The notes under the pieces were generated by a model. It ran no database searches, was not told where the DNA came from, and saw nothing but the letters and a program-made list of their open reading frames with translations. This document shows positions 33,480-43,152 of a stretch of 54,803 nt of DNA, one piece after another; position 1 is the stretch's first letter; each line of letters starts with the position of its first letter. Position numbers and translations under genes: made by a program. The stretch lies in contig JBJETQ010000031.1 of NCBI GenBank assembly GCA_051883395.1, forward strand, positions 1-54,803, read 5' to 3'. Source of the DNA: HGM11368 sp051883395. GTDB taxonomy: Bacteria > Bacillota > Clostridia > Christensenellales > UBA3700.

Positions 33480-35723
33480 ATGAAAGCGCACACGAAAAAT
33501 ATAATAAAAAAGACGATAGCCGCAATGACGATAACGATTATAGGCATAATTTTTATCGCATTTACGGCGTTTGCTATTTATCTCTACACAGGCGGTTCGA
33601 TAGATTTAGCCAGATTGGACTCACATTCGGGTTTTGTGGAAGTATATGACGACGACGGTTTATTGTGCAATACGCAATCACACAACTTTATCCAAAGTTA
33701 TGACGAAATTCCTACCCGACTCGTAGACGCATTTGTTGCCATAGAAGACAAGCGTTTTTTCAGCCATCACGGAATAGATTACAAAAGGATATGCGGAGCA
33801 ATAGTCAACAACCTGCAAGGCAATCGTCTTCAAGGTGCGTCAACTATTACGCAACAACTCATCAAGAATACTCTGCTCACGTCAAAACAGTCATATGACA
33901 GAAAGCTTAAAGAAGCAAAACTTGCCATCAAACTGGAAAAGATGTTGACAAAAGAAGAAATTATGGTCAAATATCTCAACGTTCTTTACTTCGGAAGCGG
34001 TCAATACGGAGTAAAGAACGCTGCGCAAAGATTTTTTGACAAATCTCTCGACCAACTCAACGTATCAGAGTGCGCAATGCTTGCAGGAATAGTCAAAAGC
34101 CCTACAAAATACAACCCGGTATATAATTACGACAATGCCGTAGGAAGAATGAACTTAGTGCTTTCTTGTATGGAGCAACAGGGATATATAAATACGAATA
34201 GTTATAAATATGATGAAATTATTATAAAAAATGAATTAAATGAGAATAATATTTATTCTGTCTATGTCGAAAATGCTCTGAATGAAGCAGCAAAAATACT
34301 TGATACTGACGTAGAACAAATTGTTTATGACGGCATCAAGATATATACCTATCTGTCTACAAAAGAGCAAAAAAATCTTGCTGACGTGATATGCGACGCA
34401 AGATATTATCCCGATTATGATTCTACCGACGCAGCGGCAATAATCCTTGACAATGCAAACGGCGGTATAAAAGCGCTGTATTCTAAGAGCAATATCAATC
34501 TTGCTACCTTCAAAAGACAACCTGCGTCGATAATCAAGCCTTTGGCAGCCTATGCTCCGGCAATTGATATGGGTTACGTCCATCCGTTGACTATGGTCAA
34601 TGACGTAAAAACAGATTTTGGTGGCTACTCTCCTTCCAACTATCACAATAATTACCTGGGTTGGACGACGCTCAAAGACGCACTCAAATACTCTCAAAAC
34701 GTTCCTGCCGTCAAATTGCTGGACGTAGTCGGCGTACAAAGAGCCAAAGAATATTTATCTGCAATGAATATCAATCTTGACGAAAAGGACAGCAATCTTT
34801 CCGTAGCTTTGGGCGGACTTACCTATGGTACTACGTTTGACCAAATTGCAGGCGGTTATCTTACTCTTGCCAATTACGGTCAATACGTCGCTCCTACAAT
34901 GATTAAGTGTATTTACAATGCTGAAAACGCATCAATTTATACCCATTCGCCAACACTAAAAAAGGTTTTTGAGCCGACAACCGGATATTTTGTTACTGAT
35001 ATGCTCAAAGAAACCGCCAGAACCGGTACGGGAAAGAAACTAAATACTCTCGATTTTGAAGTAGCATGCAAGACTGGTACGGCAGCTTACGTTGACCCCA
35101 CCAAAAATACAGACGCATACTGTGCGGCTTATACTACGACGCATACTCTACTATGCTGGTTGGGCGGAAAAGAAAATAAACCAATGAACGATAACGTAAC
35201 AGGTGGCGGCGCACCGACGCTTATGGCAAAGTCCATTCTGTCGTCGCTCTATGCCGACAAAAAGCCGCAGAATTTTACTAAACCGCAAAATCTTGTTGAA
35301 AAACGAATAGATAAATACAGTTACGACAACGATCATTCGATTGTACTTGCTGGAATTCATGCACCGCAAAGTCAGACTTTGACGGTAGAGTTTGCAGCAA
35401 ATCACCTGCCAGACACGTCAGACGAAAGCTATGAAGATCTGAGTATAAAGGACTTTAACTGCAACGTAACCAAAGACAAAATCAACCTGTCTTTTACTGC
35501 AAATCCAAGACTTAATTATGCTCTGTACTATCGCAATATTCTGTCAAAAGAAACGTTGCTGGCTCAATGGAGCGATAAGAGCGGAAAAATCAATCTGACG
35601 ATTGACAAGCTGTCCGAATCGGGACTTCTGGGAGAAAAATACACCTTGCTTGCATATTATTTTGACGATGACGGTAAAAAGATAGTCGGAATACCGCAGA
35701 CGGTTTATAAGTGGCAACTATAA
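33480..35723 (+). CDS. Class A penicillin-binding protein (bifunctional glycosyltransferase/transpeptidase)
   Basis: Polymerises and cross-links peptidoglycan at the outer face of the membrane. The 747-residue protein has a cytoplasmic tail and one membrane helix (residues 16-37), a GT51 domain with catalytic Glu in AIEDKRFFSHHGID and GASTITQQLIKN, and a transpeptidase domain with SxxK in RQPASIIKP, SxN in YSQN and KTG in ACKTGTAAY. The SxxK context is ASIIKP rather than the common GSTFKP. A ~120-residue beta-rich C-terminal extension follows. No Shine-Dalgarno sequence. Its stop is only 3 bp from the convergent thiI stop. Confidence 0.95.
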   Translation: MKAHTKNIIKKTIAAMTITIIGIIFIAFTAFAIYLYTGGSIDLARLDSHSGFVEVYDDDGLLCNTQSHNFIQSYDEIPTRLVDAFVAIEDKRFFSHHGIDYKRICGAIVNNLQGNRLQGASTITQQLIKNTLLTSKQSYDRKLKEAKLAIKLEKMLTKEEIMVKYLNVLYFGSGQYGVKNAAQRFFDKSLDQLNVSECAMLAGIVKSPTKYNPVYNYDNAVGRMNLVLSCMEQQGYINTNSYKYDEIIIKNELNENNIYSVYVENALNEAAKILDTDVEQIVYDGIKIYTYLSTKEQKNLADVICDARYYPDYDSTDAAAIILDNANGGIKALYSKSNINLATFKRQPASIIKPLAAYAPAIDMGYVHPLTMVNDVKTDFGGYSPSNYHNNYLGWTTLKDALKYSQNVPAVKLLDVVGVQRAKEYLSAMNINLDEKDSNLSVALGGLTYGTTFDQIAGGYLTLANYGQYVAPTMIKCIYNAENASIYTHSPTLKKVFEPTTGYFVTDMLKETARTGTGKKLNTLDFEVACKTGTAAYVDPTKNTDAYCAAYTTTHTLLCWLGGKENKPMNDNVTGGGAPTLMAKSILSSLYADKKPQNFTKPQNLVEKRIDKYSYDNDHSIVLAGIHAPQSQTLTVEFAANHLPDTSDESYEDLSIKDFNCNVTKDKINLSFTANPRLNYALYYRNILSKETLLAQWSDKSGKINLTIDKLSESGLLGEKYTLLAYYFDDDGKKIVGIPQTVYKWQL

Positions 35724-35726
35724 TAT

Positions 35727-36899
35727 TTATACCATCGGCGACAAATCAATTTCTTGCGTGTTTTCTATTGCTTTGACGATAGATTCTTCCAAATCAACTA
35801 TTCTTGCCTGCTCTTTTACGGCAACGGCAAGCGAAGGCTTGATAACAGGATATTTAGGCAAAAATACCGTACAGCAATCTTCATAAGGAAGTTCGCTTAA
35901 ATCGTGAGTATCGATTTCTTTGGCGGTATTCATAATTTCATATTTATCCATGCCGATAAGCGGTCTGAAAATAGGCAACTCTCTTGCTGCATTGTTGGTT
36001 ACAGTAATACTCTCGGTCGTCTGAGAAGCTACCTGCGCCAGACTTTCACCTGTTATCAGAGCGCCGCAGCCGTTTTGTATTGCCGTTCTTTCGGCGATAT
36101 CTATCATTATCCTTCTCATAATCGTAATCATATAATCGGCACGACAATACTGATGTATCTTTTGTTGAATATCGGTAAAAGGAACGACAAATAGCCTTAT
36201 CTTGCCGCAATAAGCAGTAAGTTTCTGAGCCAGGTCAATTACTTTCTGCTTTGCTAGCTCGCTGGTGTGCGGATAACTGTGATAATGAATTGCGCAAATT
36301 TCCATACCACGTCTTGCCATTCTCCAACCAGCCACAGGAGAGTCGAATCCACCGCTCAACAATAACATTCCTTTGCCTGCGCTGCCAACAGGCATACCGC
36401 CTGCGCAAGGAATGGTATCGGCAAAAACGTAAGAATATCCCTTTTCTCTTATATCAACCTTAATATCTACGGCAGGATTATTCAAATCAACCTGCAACAG
36501 CGGATTTTTATCCAAGCAATATCCGCCCATCAAAGCGGCAATCTGCATACTGTTTTTATCCAGTCTTTTGTCAGCTCTTTTTACGCTCACCCTGAACGTC
36601 GTCCTGCCCTGCGGAGTATATTCTCTCACGGCTTCGCCCATACATTGATATTCCGACTTGACTTTGGTGGCCACACTCATGCTATGCAATCCAAAAACCT
36701 TAGTCAGCCTGCTTATGATTTCTTCCTGCAAAAATTCGTCGTAATCTTCGATATAATATCTGTTTTGCGTTCTGATAAAATTATAATCTATTCCGGATAA
36801 CGCTTCTTTTATATTGCAAATAAGCTTGTTTTCAAAAAAAGCTTTATTTTTGCCCTTCAAAAAAATCTCTCCAAATCTCAGCAACAATACTTTTTTCAT
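35727..36899 (-). CDS. thiI: tRNA 4-thiouridine synthase ThiI
   Basis: Uses sulfur from a cysteine desulfurase to make s4U8 in tRNA and can supply sulfur for thiazole. The 390-residue form has NFLD and THUMP domains (to about residue 165) and the PP-loop ATPase LLSGGFDSPVAGWRMARRG; the C-terminal rhodanese extension of the E. coli enzyme is absent, as in most Gram-positives. GGAG precedes the ATG. The partner desulfurase lies 20 bp upstream. No terminator is visible between it and the convergent PBP gene. Confidence 0.96.
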   Translation of the reverse strand: MKKVLLLRFGEIFLKGKNKAFFENKLICNIKEALSGIDYNFIRTQNRYYIEDYDEFLQEEIISRLTKVFGLHSMSVATKVKSEYQCMGEAVREYTPQGRTTFRVSVKRADKRLDKNSMQIAALMGGYCLDKNPLLQVDLNNPAVDIKVDIREKGYSYVFADTIPCAGGMPVGSAGKGMLLLSGGFDSPVAGWRMARRGMEICAIHYHSYPHTSELAKQKVIDLAQKLTAYCGKIRLFVVPFTDIQQKIHQYCRADYMITIMRRIMIDIAERTAIQNGCGALITGESLAQVASQTTESITVTNNAARELPIFRPLIGMDKYEIMNTAKEIDTHDLSELPYEDCCTVFLPKYPVIKPSLAVAVKEQARIVDLEESIVKAIENTQEIDLSPMV

Positions 36900-36919
36900 A
36901 TTTTCTCCGTAAATCTCCG

Positions 36920-38059
36920 TTATTTTCGTTGATATTCTTTCAGACGGTCAATGACCTTAACCAGTCCGTCCACGCATACGTCTATATCGTATGTCGTTGT
37001 AGTTTCGTCAAAACTGAGTCTTATTACCCCGCCACTATATTTGTCAGACATTCCCAAAGCTTGCGGTATACGCTTACTGCCTTTACCGGCCGAGCATGCC
37101 GACCCTGTTCCGACAATTACTCCCATATCTTCCATACAATGCACGACTACTTCTCCACGCATATTTTCAAGAGCAATACTTACAATATTACCTGCGCTGT
37201 TATCCGTGTCTGTATTAATAATGCAATCAGGGATATTGACTTTGATTTTTTCAACTGTATATTTTTGCAAAACTTTAAAAGCATTGTACTTTTGTGCAAT
37301 CTTGCCTGCATTGATTTCCACAATCTCGCCAAAAGCCATGATAGACGCCACGTTTTCGGTTGCCGAGCGCACGCCGCCTTCCTGACCGCCGCCAAAAATT
37401 ATCGGGCGCAACGTCAAACCTTTGCGTACGTACAAAAAACCCAGTCCCTTAGGTCCGTGTATTTTGTGTGCGCTGGCGCTGTACATATCCACGCCCAGGT
37501 TTTTTACGTTAATAGCAACCTTGCCGTAAGCTTGCACGCCGTCGCTATGAACCAACGCCCTTGGCGACTTGGAGCGAACGAGCTGTACGATACTTTTCAA
37601 ATCGTTCAACGCACCTGTTTCGTTACACACGTGCATTACGGATACCAGCACAACGCTGTCGTCAAGCATTTGTTCAAGTTGCGATATTATTACTCTGCCA
37701 AATCTGTCGACAGGCGCAAAGCAAACATCGTATCCTTTGGTAGCCAATTCGTTTGCGCAGGCATACACAGCAGAATGTTCAACAGAGCTGACGATGACTT
37801 TGCCTTTTTTCGACTTTATGCTGCAAAGCATAGCCAGATTGTCGGCTTCGCTGCCCGAAGCGGTAAATATTATTTCAGCGGAGTCTGCACCAAGCGAGCG
37901 AGCTATCTTCGTCCTTACAGATTTTACGTCGTTGGCAACCAGCAAAGATTTGCTATACAAAGCCGACGGATTGTAAAACAATTCTTCTCCGTATTTTTTA
38001 ATAATATCTGCGCATCTTTCGTCCATTTTTGTAGTTGCGGCATTGTCAAGATATATCAT
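36920..38059 (-). CDS. Cysteine desulfurase (NifS/IscS family)
   Basis: Transfers sulfur from cysteine to acceptor proteins, here probably ThiI. The 379-residue PLP enzyme starts MIYLDNAATTKMDER, binds PLP through Lys in SASAHKIHGPKGLGF, and carries the persulfide cysteine in VGTGSACSAGKGSKR. The short active-site loop fits the class that works with a dedicated partner. It overlaps the preceding gene by 14 bp, with AAGGAAAGG before the ATG. Confidence 0.95.
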   Translation of the reverse strand: MIYLDNAATTKMDERCADIIKKYGEELFYNPSALYSKSLLVANDVKSVRTKIARSLGADSAEIIFTASGSEADNLAMLCSIKSKKGKVIVSSVEHSAVYACANELATKGYDVCFAPVDRFGRVIISQLEQMLDDSVVLVSVMHVCNETGALNDLKSIVQLVRSKSPRALVHSDGVQAYGKVAINVKNLGVDMYSASAHKIHGPKGLGFLYVRKGLTLRPIIFGGGQEGGVRSATENVASIMAFGEIVEINAGKIAQKYNAFKVLQKYTVEKIKVNIPDCIINTDTDNSAGNIVSIALENMRGEVVVHCMEDMGVIVGTGSACSAGKGSKRIPQALGMSDKYSGGVIRLSFDETTTTYDIDVCVDGLVKVIDRLKEYQRK

Positions 38060-38516
38060 AAACCTTTCCTTTTATCAAACAGTATGCGTATTCGTCCAAA
38101 GCAATCACGTAGCGTTTGCCGTCATAAATCATTTCAAACAAATCGTAATTACAGCCCTTGCACACAAACTTAGTGCTTTTGTCTTTGCTATCGCATCTGT
38201 CAATTTTTTTCAATTCGTCAATTTTATCATAATCGAAACTATATTTTTTTCTTATTATTCCGCCATACTTTTCAACTTGCAGTTTTTTGTCGTCAAAACA
38301 ATATTTCCAACCGTATATCAGGGCGCAAGCGGCAAATCTTACGACAAGAAGTATCGCAAAAATCAACAGACTTTTCAATATCTCCCATATATTTGCAGCT
38401 ACTATCCCGGCAAAAAATATCCACAAATTGCAAAAGTCAACCAGCAAACAAGCGGCAAGCAATACGATTTTCAATGGTTTGAATCTGTTGCAAACTATTT
38501 CCAGCTTATGCGTCAT
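38046..38516 (-). CDS. Membrane protein with two helices and a PH-like tail
   Basis: A 156-residue protein that I cannot assign to a named family with confidence. Two closely spaced hydrophobic hairpins (about residues 14-36 and 45-68) are followed by a soluble segment CFDDKKLQVEKYGGIIRKKY that resembles bacterial PH (bPH) modules. ATG 38516 overlaps the mutS2 stop in ATGA form, which decides the start; the ORF runs on to 38591 inside mutS2. Its place inside the pheS-thiI operon is probably co-transcription, not shared function. Confidence 0.75.
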   Translation of the reverse strand: MTHKLEIVCNRFKPLKIVLLAACLLVDFCNLWIFFAGIVAANIWEILKSLLIFAILLVVRFAACALIYGWKYCFDDKKLQVEKYGGIIRKKYSFDYDKIDELKKIDRCDSKDKSTKFVCKGCNYDLFEMIYDGKRYVIALDEYAYCLIKGKVYDIS

Positions 38517-40864
38517 TTCAACTTTGCTATGGTTACACCCATATCTCCTTCGCCATAATTTCCAAGACGGAATTCGCTTACGATATTGCAAGTTTTGAGA
38601 TATTCTCCCACAGCCTTTCGCAAAATTCCGCTTCCTTTACCGTGTACAATTCTCACTTCGCTGTAACCGTGAGCCAAAGCGTCGTTGAGATATTTGTCAA
38701 GTTGAGCCAAAGCTTCGTCGCATCTCATGCCAATCAGGTTGATTTCCTGCTTAATATCGTCATTTTTCAATTCTTTTGCCACAAAACGCAAATTGCTTTT
38801 TATATCCTGACTTTTTTGCGGCTTGATTTTTATGCAATCTTTGAGTTTTATTGTCGTAGTTACTATACCAGCCTTGACTGCACACTCGTTTTTCTTTTCG
38901 TTTATCGACAGCACTCTGGCTCTGGTTTTCAAAGATTCTACGTAAACGTCGTCGCCAACAGTTATTTTGCCTTCTAGTCTCACGTAGTCGTCTTGGGCAT
39001 ACTGGGCGTCAAAAGCATTTTCCAGTTTCTTTTTGTTCTTTCTGGCTTCAAACAAAGCTTTTTCGTCGCCTTTGGCAAGATTTTCTTTCATCTCATCAAT
39101 AATATCTTCGGCAATTTCTACGTACTCAGACGTCAATTCTTTAAGAGACTTTTGTATTTTCTCATCAAGTTTGCGCTGTTTTTCTACAAGAGTTATATTG
39201 ATTTTTTTATTTTCGTTCTTTATGCTTTCCGCCTGTTCATACGCTCTGGCAATATCTGCTTTCATATTTTCGGCGTCCCTTCGTGCCTTTTCTGCCATCG
39301 ACATTATCTTGTCAAAGTCAGCCCTGTTGCCGCCAAGACGACTTTTTGCGTCGCTGACAATACAACTATTCAATCCCAGATTGGTGGCAATTTCCAAAGC
39401 CTTTGAGCTTCCCGAAATCCCTACCATCAGTTTGTATGTCGGGCGCAGCGTTACAGGGTCAAAATCCATAGATGCAACCGTTACTCTGTCGGTAGAAAAC
39501 GCATACTCTTTCAATTCGTCGTAGTGGCTGGACGTAATAGTTCTGCAATTTTTCTCCCTAAGATACTCGATTATTGAAATGGCCAATGCGCTGCCTTCCG
39601 CAGGATTAGTTCCGCCACCCAATTCGTCCAGCAAACACAGACTATTATTAGTAGCTCTGTCTACTATAGCTGAAATGTTGCTTATGTGAGAACTGAACGT
39701 AGACAGATTGTTTTCTATACTTTGATTGTCTCCTATATCGCAAAAGATATTTTCAAAAACGCACACCGACGTCGTGGCATCACACGGAACAAATATTCCG
39801 CTGCAACTCATAAGACAAACGAGACCTACAAGTTTGAGAAGAACAGTCTTACCACCCGTATTAGGACCTGTTATTACCATAATATCATAGTCCTTACCAA
39901 GCTCTACCGACACGGCAACTACCTTTTCGGGTGCAATCAACGGGTGTCTTCCTTTTACTATTTTTACTTCCAATTCGTCGTTTATGGCAGGTCGCACAGC
40001 CTTAATCGCTCTTGCATAGGCAGCTTTTGCAAACAGACTGTCAAGCACGATAAGATTGTCGTAAGTATCCTTGATAGCAACGACGCTTTGAGCGATGTCG
40101 GCAGAAAACTTTTTCAATACGTTTTCTATCTCCTTTGTCTCATCCAGCATATATCCTTTAAGTTCGTTGTTAAGTCCGACAATTGCAATAGGTTCGATAT
40201 AAATCGTAGAACCGGAAGCAGACCTGTCGTGAACTAGTCCTTCAACAGAAGCCCTACATTCGGCTTTTACCGGCAAAACGTACCTGTTGTTGCGCACAGT
40301 AATAAGATTGTCCTGCAAATACGTCGCATAGCTGCCATTTAGATAACCCGTCAGCTTTTGCCTTATCCTTTCATTACATATTCTTATCTGACGTCTTATT
40401 TCTTTGAGCTGGTGTGATGCGTTGTCGCTCACTTCGTTTTCACTCGTAAATGACTCAAAAATACTCTTTTCAAGGTTTTTGTCGGTATAAAGAGTATTAC
40501 AAATATCCCTTAAACTTTCAAGTCTGTCGTCGGAAATTGCATCTATCGCCTTTCTTAGATTATAAGAAGTGCGCAAAAGTTTACCGGTTTTGAGAATGTC
40601 GGATATGCTCAGAATGGCGTTCTTTTCGCAAGCCTTGACAATCTCTGTCATGTCGTCGAATGATATATTTACGCTTGCGCAATGCTCATAAGCCGCTATA
40701 TCCGCTTGCTCGGTCAAATCTAGCTGCATCTCCACTTCCTTACGCTCTGTTGACGGCAAGATATTGCGAACGAATTTTTTTGTAGGCTCAGACTGGGTAT
40801 ATTGAGCCAATATATCCAGAATCTTATCGTATTCCAACGTTGTCAACGTCTTTTTGTCTATCAA
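38513..40864 (-). CDS. mutS2: MutS2 (endonuclease/ribosome-rescue ATPase with Smr domain)
   Basis: MutS2 has been linked to suppression of recombination and, in Bacillus, to splitting of collided ribosomes. The 783-residue protein has a coiled-coil clamp, the ABC ATPase with GPNTGGKTVLLKLVGLV and LLDELGGGTNPAEGSALA, and a C-terminal Smr domain ending in VRIVHGKGSGILRKAVGEYL. The usual LDLRG motif of Smr reads INLIGMRCDEA, a departure at a catalytic-region motif. It starts with TTG, supported by AGGGG a few bases upstream, and overlaps the U32 gene. Confidence 0.95.
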   Translation of the reverse strand: MIDKKTLTTLEYDKILDILAQYTQSEPTKKFVRNILPSTERKEVEMQLDLTEQADIAAYEHCASVNISFDDMTEIVKACEKNAILSISDILKTGKLLRTSYNLRKAIDAISDDRLESLRDICNTLYTDKNLEKSIFESFTSENEVSDNASHQLKEIRRQIRICNERIRQKLTGYLNGSYATYLQDNLITVRNNRYVLPVKAECRASVEGLVHDRSASGSTIYIEPIAIVGLNNELKGYMLDETKEIENVLKKFSADIAQSVVAIKDTYDNLIVLDSLFAKAAYARAIKAVRPAINDELEVKIVKGRHPLIAPEKVVAVSVELGKDYDIMVITGPNTGGKTVLLKLVGLVCLMSCSGIFVPCDATTSVCVFENIFCDIGDNQSIENNLSTFSSHISNISAIVDRATNNSLCLLDELGGGTNPAEGSALAISIIEYLREKNCRTITSSHYDELKEYAFSTDRVTVASMDFDPVTLRPTYKLMVGISGSSKALEIATNLGLNSCIVSDAKSRLGGNRADFDKIMSMAEKARRDAENMKADIARAYEQAESIKNENKKINITLVEKQRKLDEKIQKSLKELTSEYVEIAEDIIDEMKENLAKGDEKALFEARKNKKKLENAFDAQYAQDDYVRLEGKITVGDDVYVESLKTRARVLSINEKKNECAVKAGIVTTTIKLKDCIKIKPQKSQDIKSNLRFVAKELKNDDIKQEINLIGMRCDEALAQLDKYLNDALAHGYSEVRIVHGKGSGILRKAVGEYLKTCNIVSEFRLGNYGEGDMGVTIAKLK

Positions 40865-43152
40865 TTTACACCCCTTTTAAGATGTCCTGCCGTGCCGTTA
40901 GCCATCTTGTATCCGGTCTTTCCAATATAATTTTTTACAATTTCATCAATGTCCTGCCCGTCTCTTTCTATTGCACAAATATAAAATTGATAATCAATTT
41001 TGTCAAATTTATCTCTCAAATCAAGCGGATTTGGATTGTGCAGGGCAAAATAACAATGATTTGTTTTGTATCTCAAAACCATATAGTTGGCTACATTGTC
41101 CTTATAAAAGAATTTTCCGTTGTATTTGCAGTCAGAACCATCACAACCTGTATTGAGCTGAATCGGACAATGCGTCAGAGTCATCACCTGCGGATAACCA
41201 TAGCCGAATATCATAATTTTGTCTTTGTCAAAACTTTTCAATTGCCCCAGATTGAGTTCTAACGATGCTATCGAATAATCCAGTTTCAATTCTTCAATCG
41301 CTTCACGATTGTACACGTTCAGTCCGTATCCGCCTATTTTTGCCAGACCAAATTTGTCGCAAAGAGCTACCGCATACAGATTGTCGCATATCAGCCCCTT
41401 GATATTTGATTTCATTTCCGCAACAAAATTCGTGATTATGTCTATATCTTTTCCACGTGCTATTCTCGGAAGTCTGATATATCCGTTATTTATAAATTTG
41501 TCAATATTATTATAAAATATCTGATTATTTAGAATAATATTGGCAGTATTTTTGTCGATTGTCTGTGGATAAATTACAAAATTGGTATTTTGAAGTACGT
41601 AATCTGTCAGTTCGTTTACGTCGGATACTTCGACAAAAGGTCTGGTATTATCTACTACAATGCCTGTTCTCTCACACATATCCGCATGGCTGAACACTAC
41701 TTTTTGCATGTTGCTCTCGTACTTATTCAATATCTCGTCTTGTAGTCCTTGCAGGCAACGTCTTCTCATATCGTTGACAAGCGACGCAGGTAAAAAAGCC
41801 TTTTCGTCAAATTGTGCGTCAAAACCACTCAACTTAAACGGAGTGCCGCCCAATCTGTCAATCATATTTTTTAGCGTTGAATAGTCCAAAGTATATTTTT
41901 GAGATTGTTCAATACAACCACCGCTTACCGTATAGGTAGAACTACCGCATTTTGCACTTATGCTCAACGGCTCCCCTATCAGCGCTCTCACGCTCATATC
42001 CACTTTTAGCTCAGGATTGACTTCTCCGTACGTTTTTGACTGCATACTGTCAAAGGTGAGATATACTTTGCCTTGTCGCAATGTTTTGTCGTACGGTATG
42101 ATTATTTTATTTTGCTTTACGTCTGCCTTTTTTACTGTCAGACCGTATTGCCTGTCGCCGTCAACGATTTTCAGTCCGTCTCCGACGTTAATTGTTGTGT
42201 TGCTGTTGACAACAATTTTTCCGTCAATATAATCGGATATATCCCCGATATACTCTCCCATATTGTTCTGTATATCCACGCTCATAATCTTTGGCGTATC
42301 GGAATAATTGTATCCTTGACTAAACCCGCCCCTGTTGTAAGCTCTGAGCAAGCCGGAAATTATCTCGTCGTTTATCTTTGACTTTTTGTCCATCACTTGT
42401 CTGTAAGCATGCACAGTCTGTCCTACGTAATGGGCGCTTTTCAATCTGCCTTCAATCTTAAAGCTATCCACCCCAAGACCTGCCAACCTGTCAAGTTGGC
42501 TTATCAGACATTGATCTGCGGGAGACAAGAGATATTTTGGTTTTTCATTGTTGAGCGTAGTTGAGTAGCGCAATCTGCAAGGCTGATTACATCTTCCCCT
42601 GTTGCCGCTGTCGCAACTCATAAAGGAAGACATCAGACATCCACCGGAAAAACTTACGCACATAGCGCCATGAACAAAGTATTCTATTTCCAGATTAGTA
42701 TTATTCTTGATGTCGATTATGTCGCTCTCCAAAGTTTCTCTCGATACCACAACTCTGCAAAAGCCCAGTTCTTCCAATAATTTGGCTCCAAGAAGATTAT
42801 GCACGCCGAGCTGAGTGCTGGCATGTAGCGGCACGTCGTATCTACGAAATATACCGAGAGTTCCAAGGTCGGTAACAATAAAGGCGTCGGCTTTGCTCTC
42901 CACGCATTTTTCAACGTACTTTTCCAAAGTAGCCTTCTCATTGTTTCTGACGTTGGTATTAAACGTAATATAAACCTTGACGCCAAACAGATGCGCAAGG
43001 TCTATATATTGTTTGATGTTGTCAAACGTAAAGTTTTCAGCTTTAATTCTTGCATTAAAGGCGTCCAAACCCAAATATACTGCGTCGGCTCCCCAGTATA
43101 TTGCTGCTTTGAGAGCGGAGATATTTCCTACGGGCGCCAATAATTCTGCCAT
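40861..43152 (-). CDS. U32 family peptidase (long form, DUF3656-type)
   Basis: A 763-residue member of the U32 family, related to YhbU/RlhA, which is needed for 23S rRNA C2501 hydroxylation in E. coli; the function of the long clostridial form is unproven. The N-terminal domain begins MAELLAPVGNISALKAAIYW, with GADAVYLGLDAFNAR and the signature EYFVHGAMCVSFSGGCLMSS; the cysteine set CDSGNRGRCNQPCRLRY probably binds an Fe-S cluster. A further ~400 residues follow, including a C-terminal cysteine group (CPIQLNTGCDGSDCKYNGKF). It overlaps pheT and mutS2. Confidence 0.92.
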   Translation of the reverse strand: MAELLAPVGNISALKAAIYWGADAVYLGLDAFNARIKAENFTFDNIKQYIDLAHLFGVKVYITFNTNVRNNEKATLEKYVEKCVESKADAFIVTDLGTLGIFRRYDVPLHASTQLGVHNLLGAKLLEELGFCRVVVSRETLESDIIDIKNNTNLEIEYFVHGAMCVSFSGGCLMSSFMSCDSGNRGRCNQPCRLRYSTTLNNEKPKYLLSPADQCLISQLDRLAGLGVDSFKIEGRLKSAHYVGQTVHAYRQVMDKKSKINDEIISGLLRAYNRGGFSQGYNYSDTPKIMSVDIQNNMGEYIGDISDYIDGKIVVNSNTTINVGDGLKIVDGDRQYGLTVKKADVKQNKIIIPYDKTLRQGKVYLTFDSMQSKTYGEVNPELKVDMSVRALIGEPLSISAKCGSSTYTVSGGCIEQSQKYTLDYSTLKNMIDRLGGTPFKLSGFDAQFDEKAFLPASLVNDMRRRCLQGLQDEILNKYESNMQKVVFSHADMCERTGIVVDNTRPFVEVSDVNELTDYVLQNTNFVIYPQTIDKNTANIILNNQIFYNNIDKFINNGYIRLPRIARGKDIDIITNFVAEMKSNIKGLICDNLYAVALCDKFGLAKIGGYGLNVYNREAIEELKLDYSIASLELNLGQLKSFDKDKIMIFGYGYPQVMTLTHCPIQLNTGCDGSDCKYNGKFFYKDNVANYMVLRYKTNHCYFALHNPNPLDLRDKFDKIDYQFYICAIERDGQDIDEIVKNYIGKTGYKMANGTAGHLKRGVN

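Noticed and set aside
36929..38173. Long plus-strand ORF (414 codons)
   Set aside because: It lies wholly antisense to the cysteine desulfurase gene and the start of the next gene, has no family resemblance, and is a codon-use shadow.
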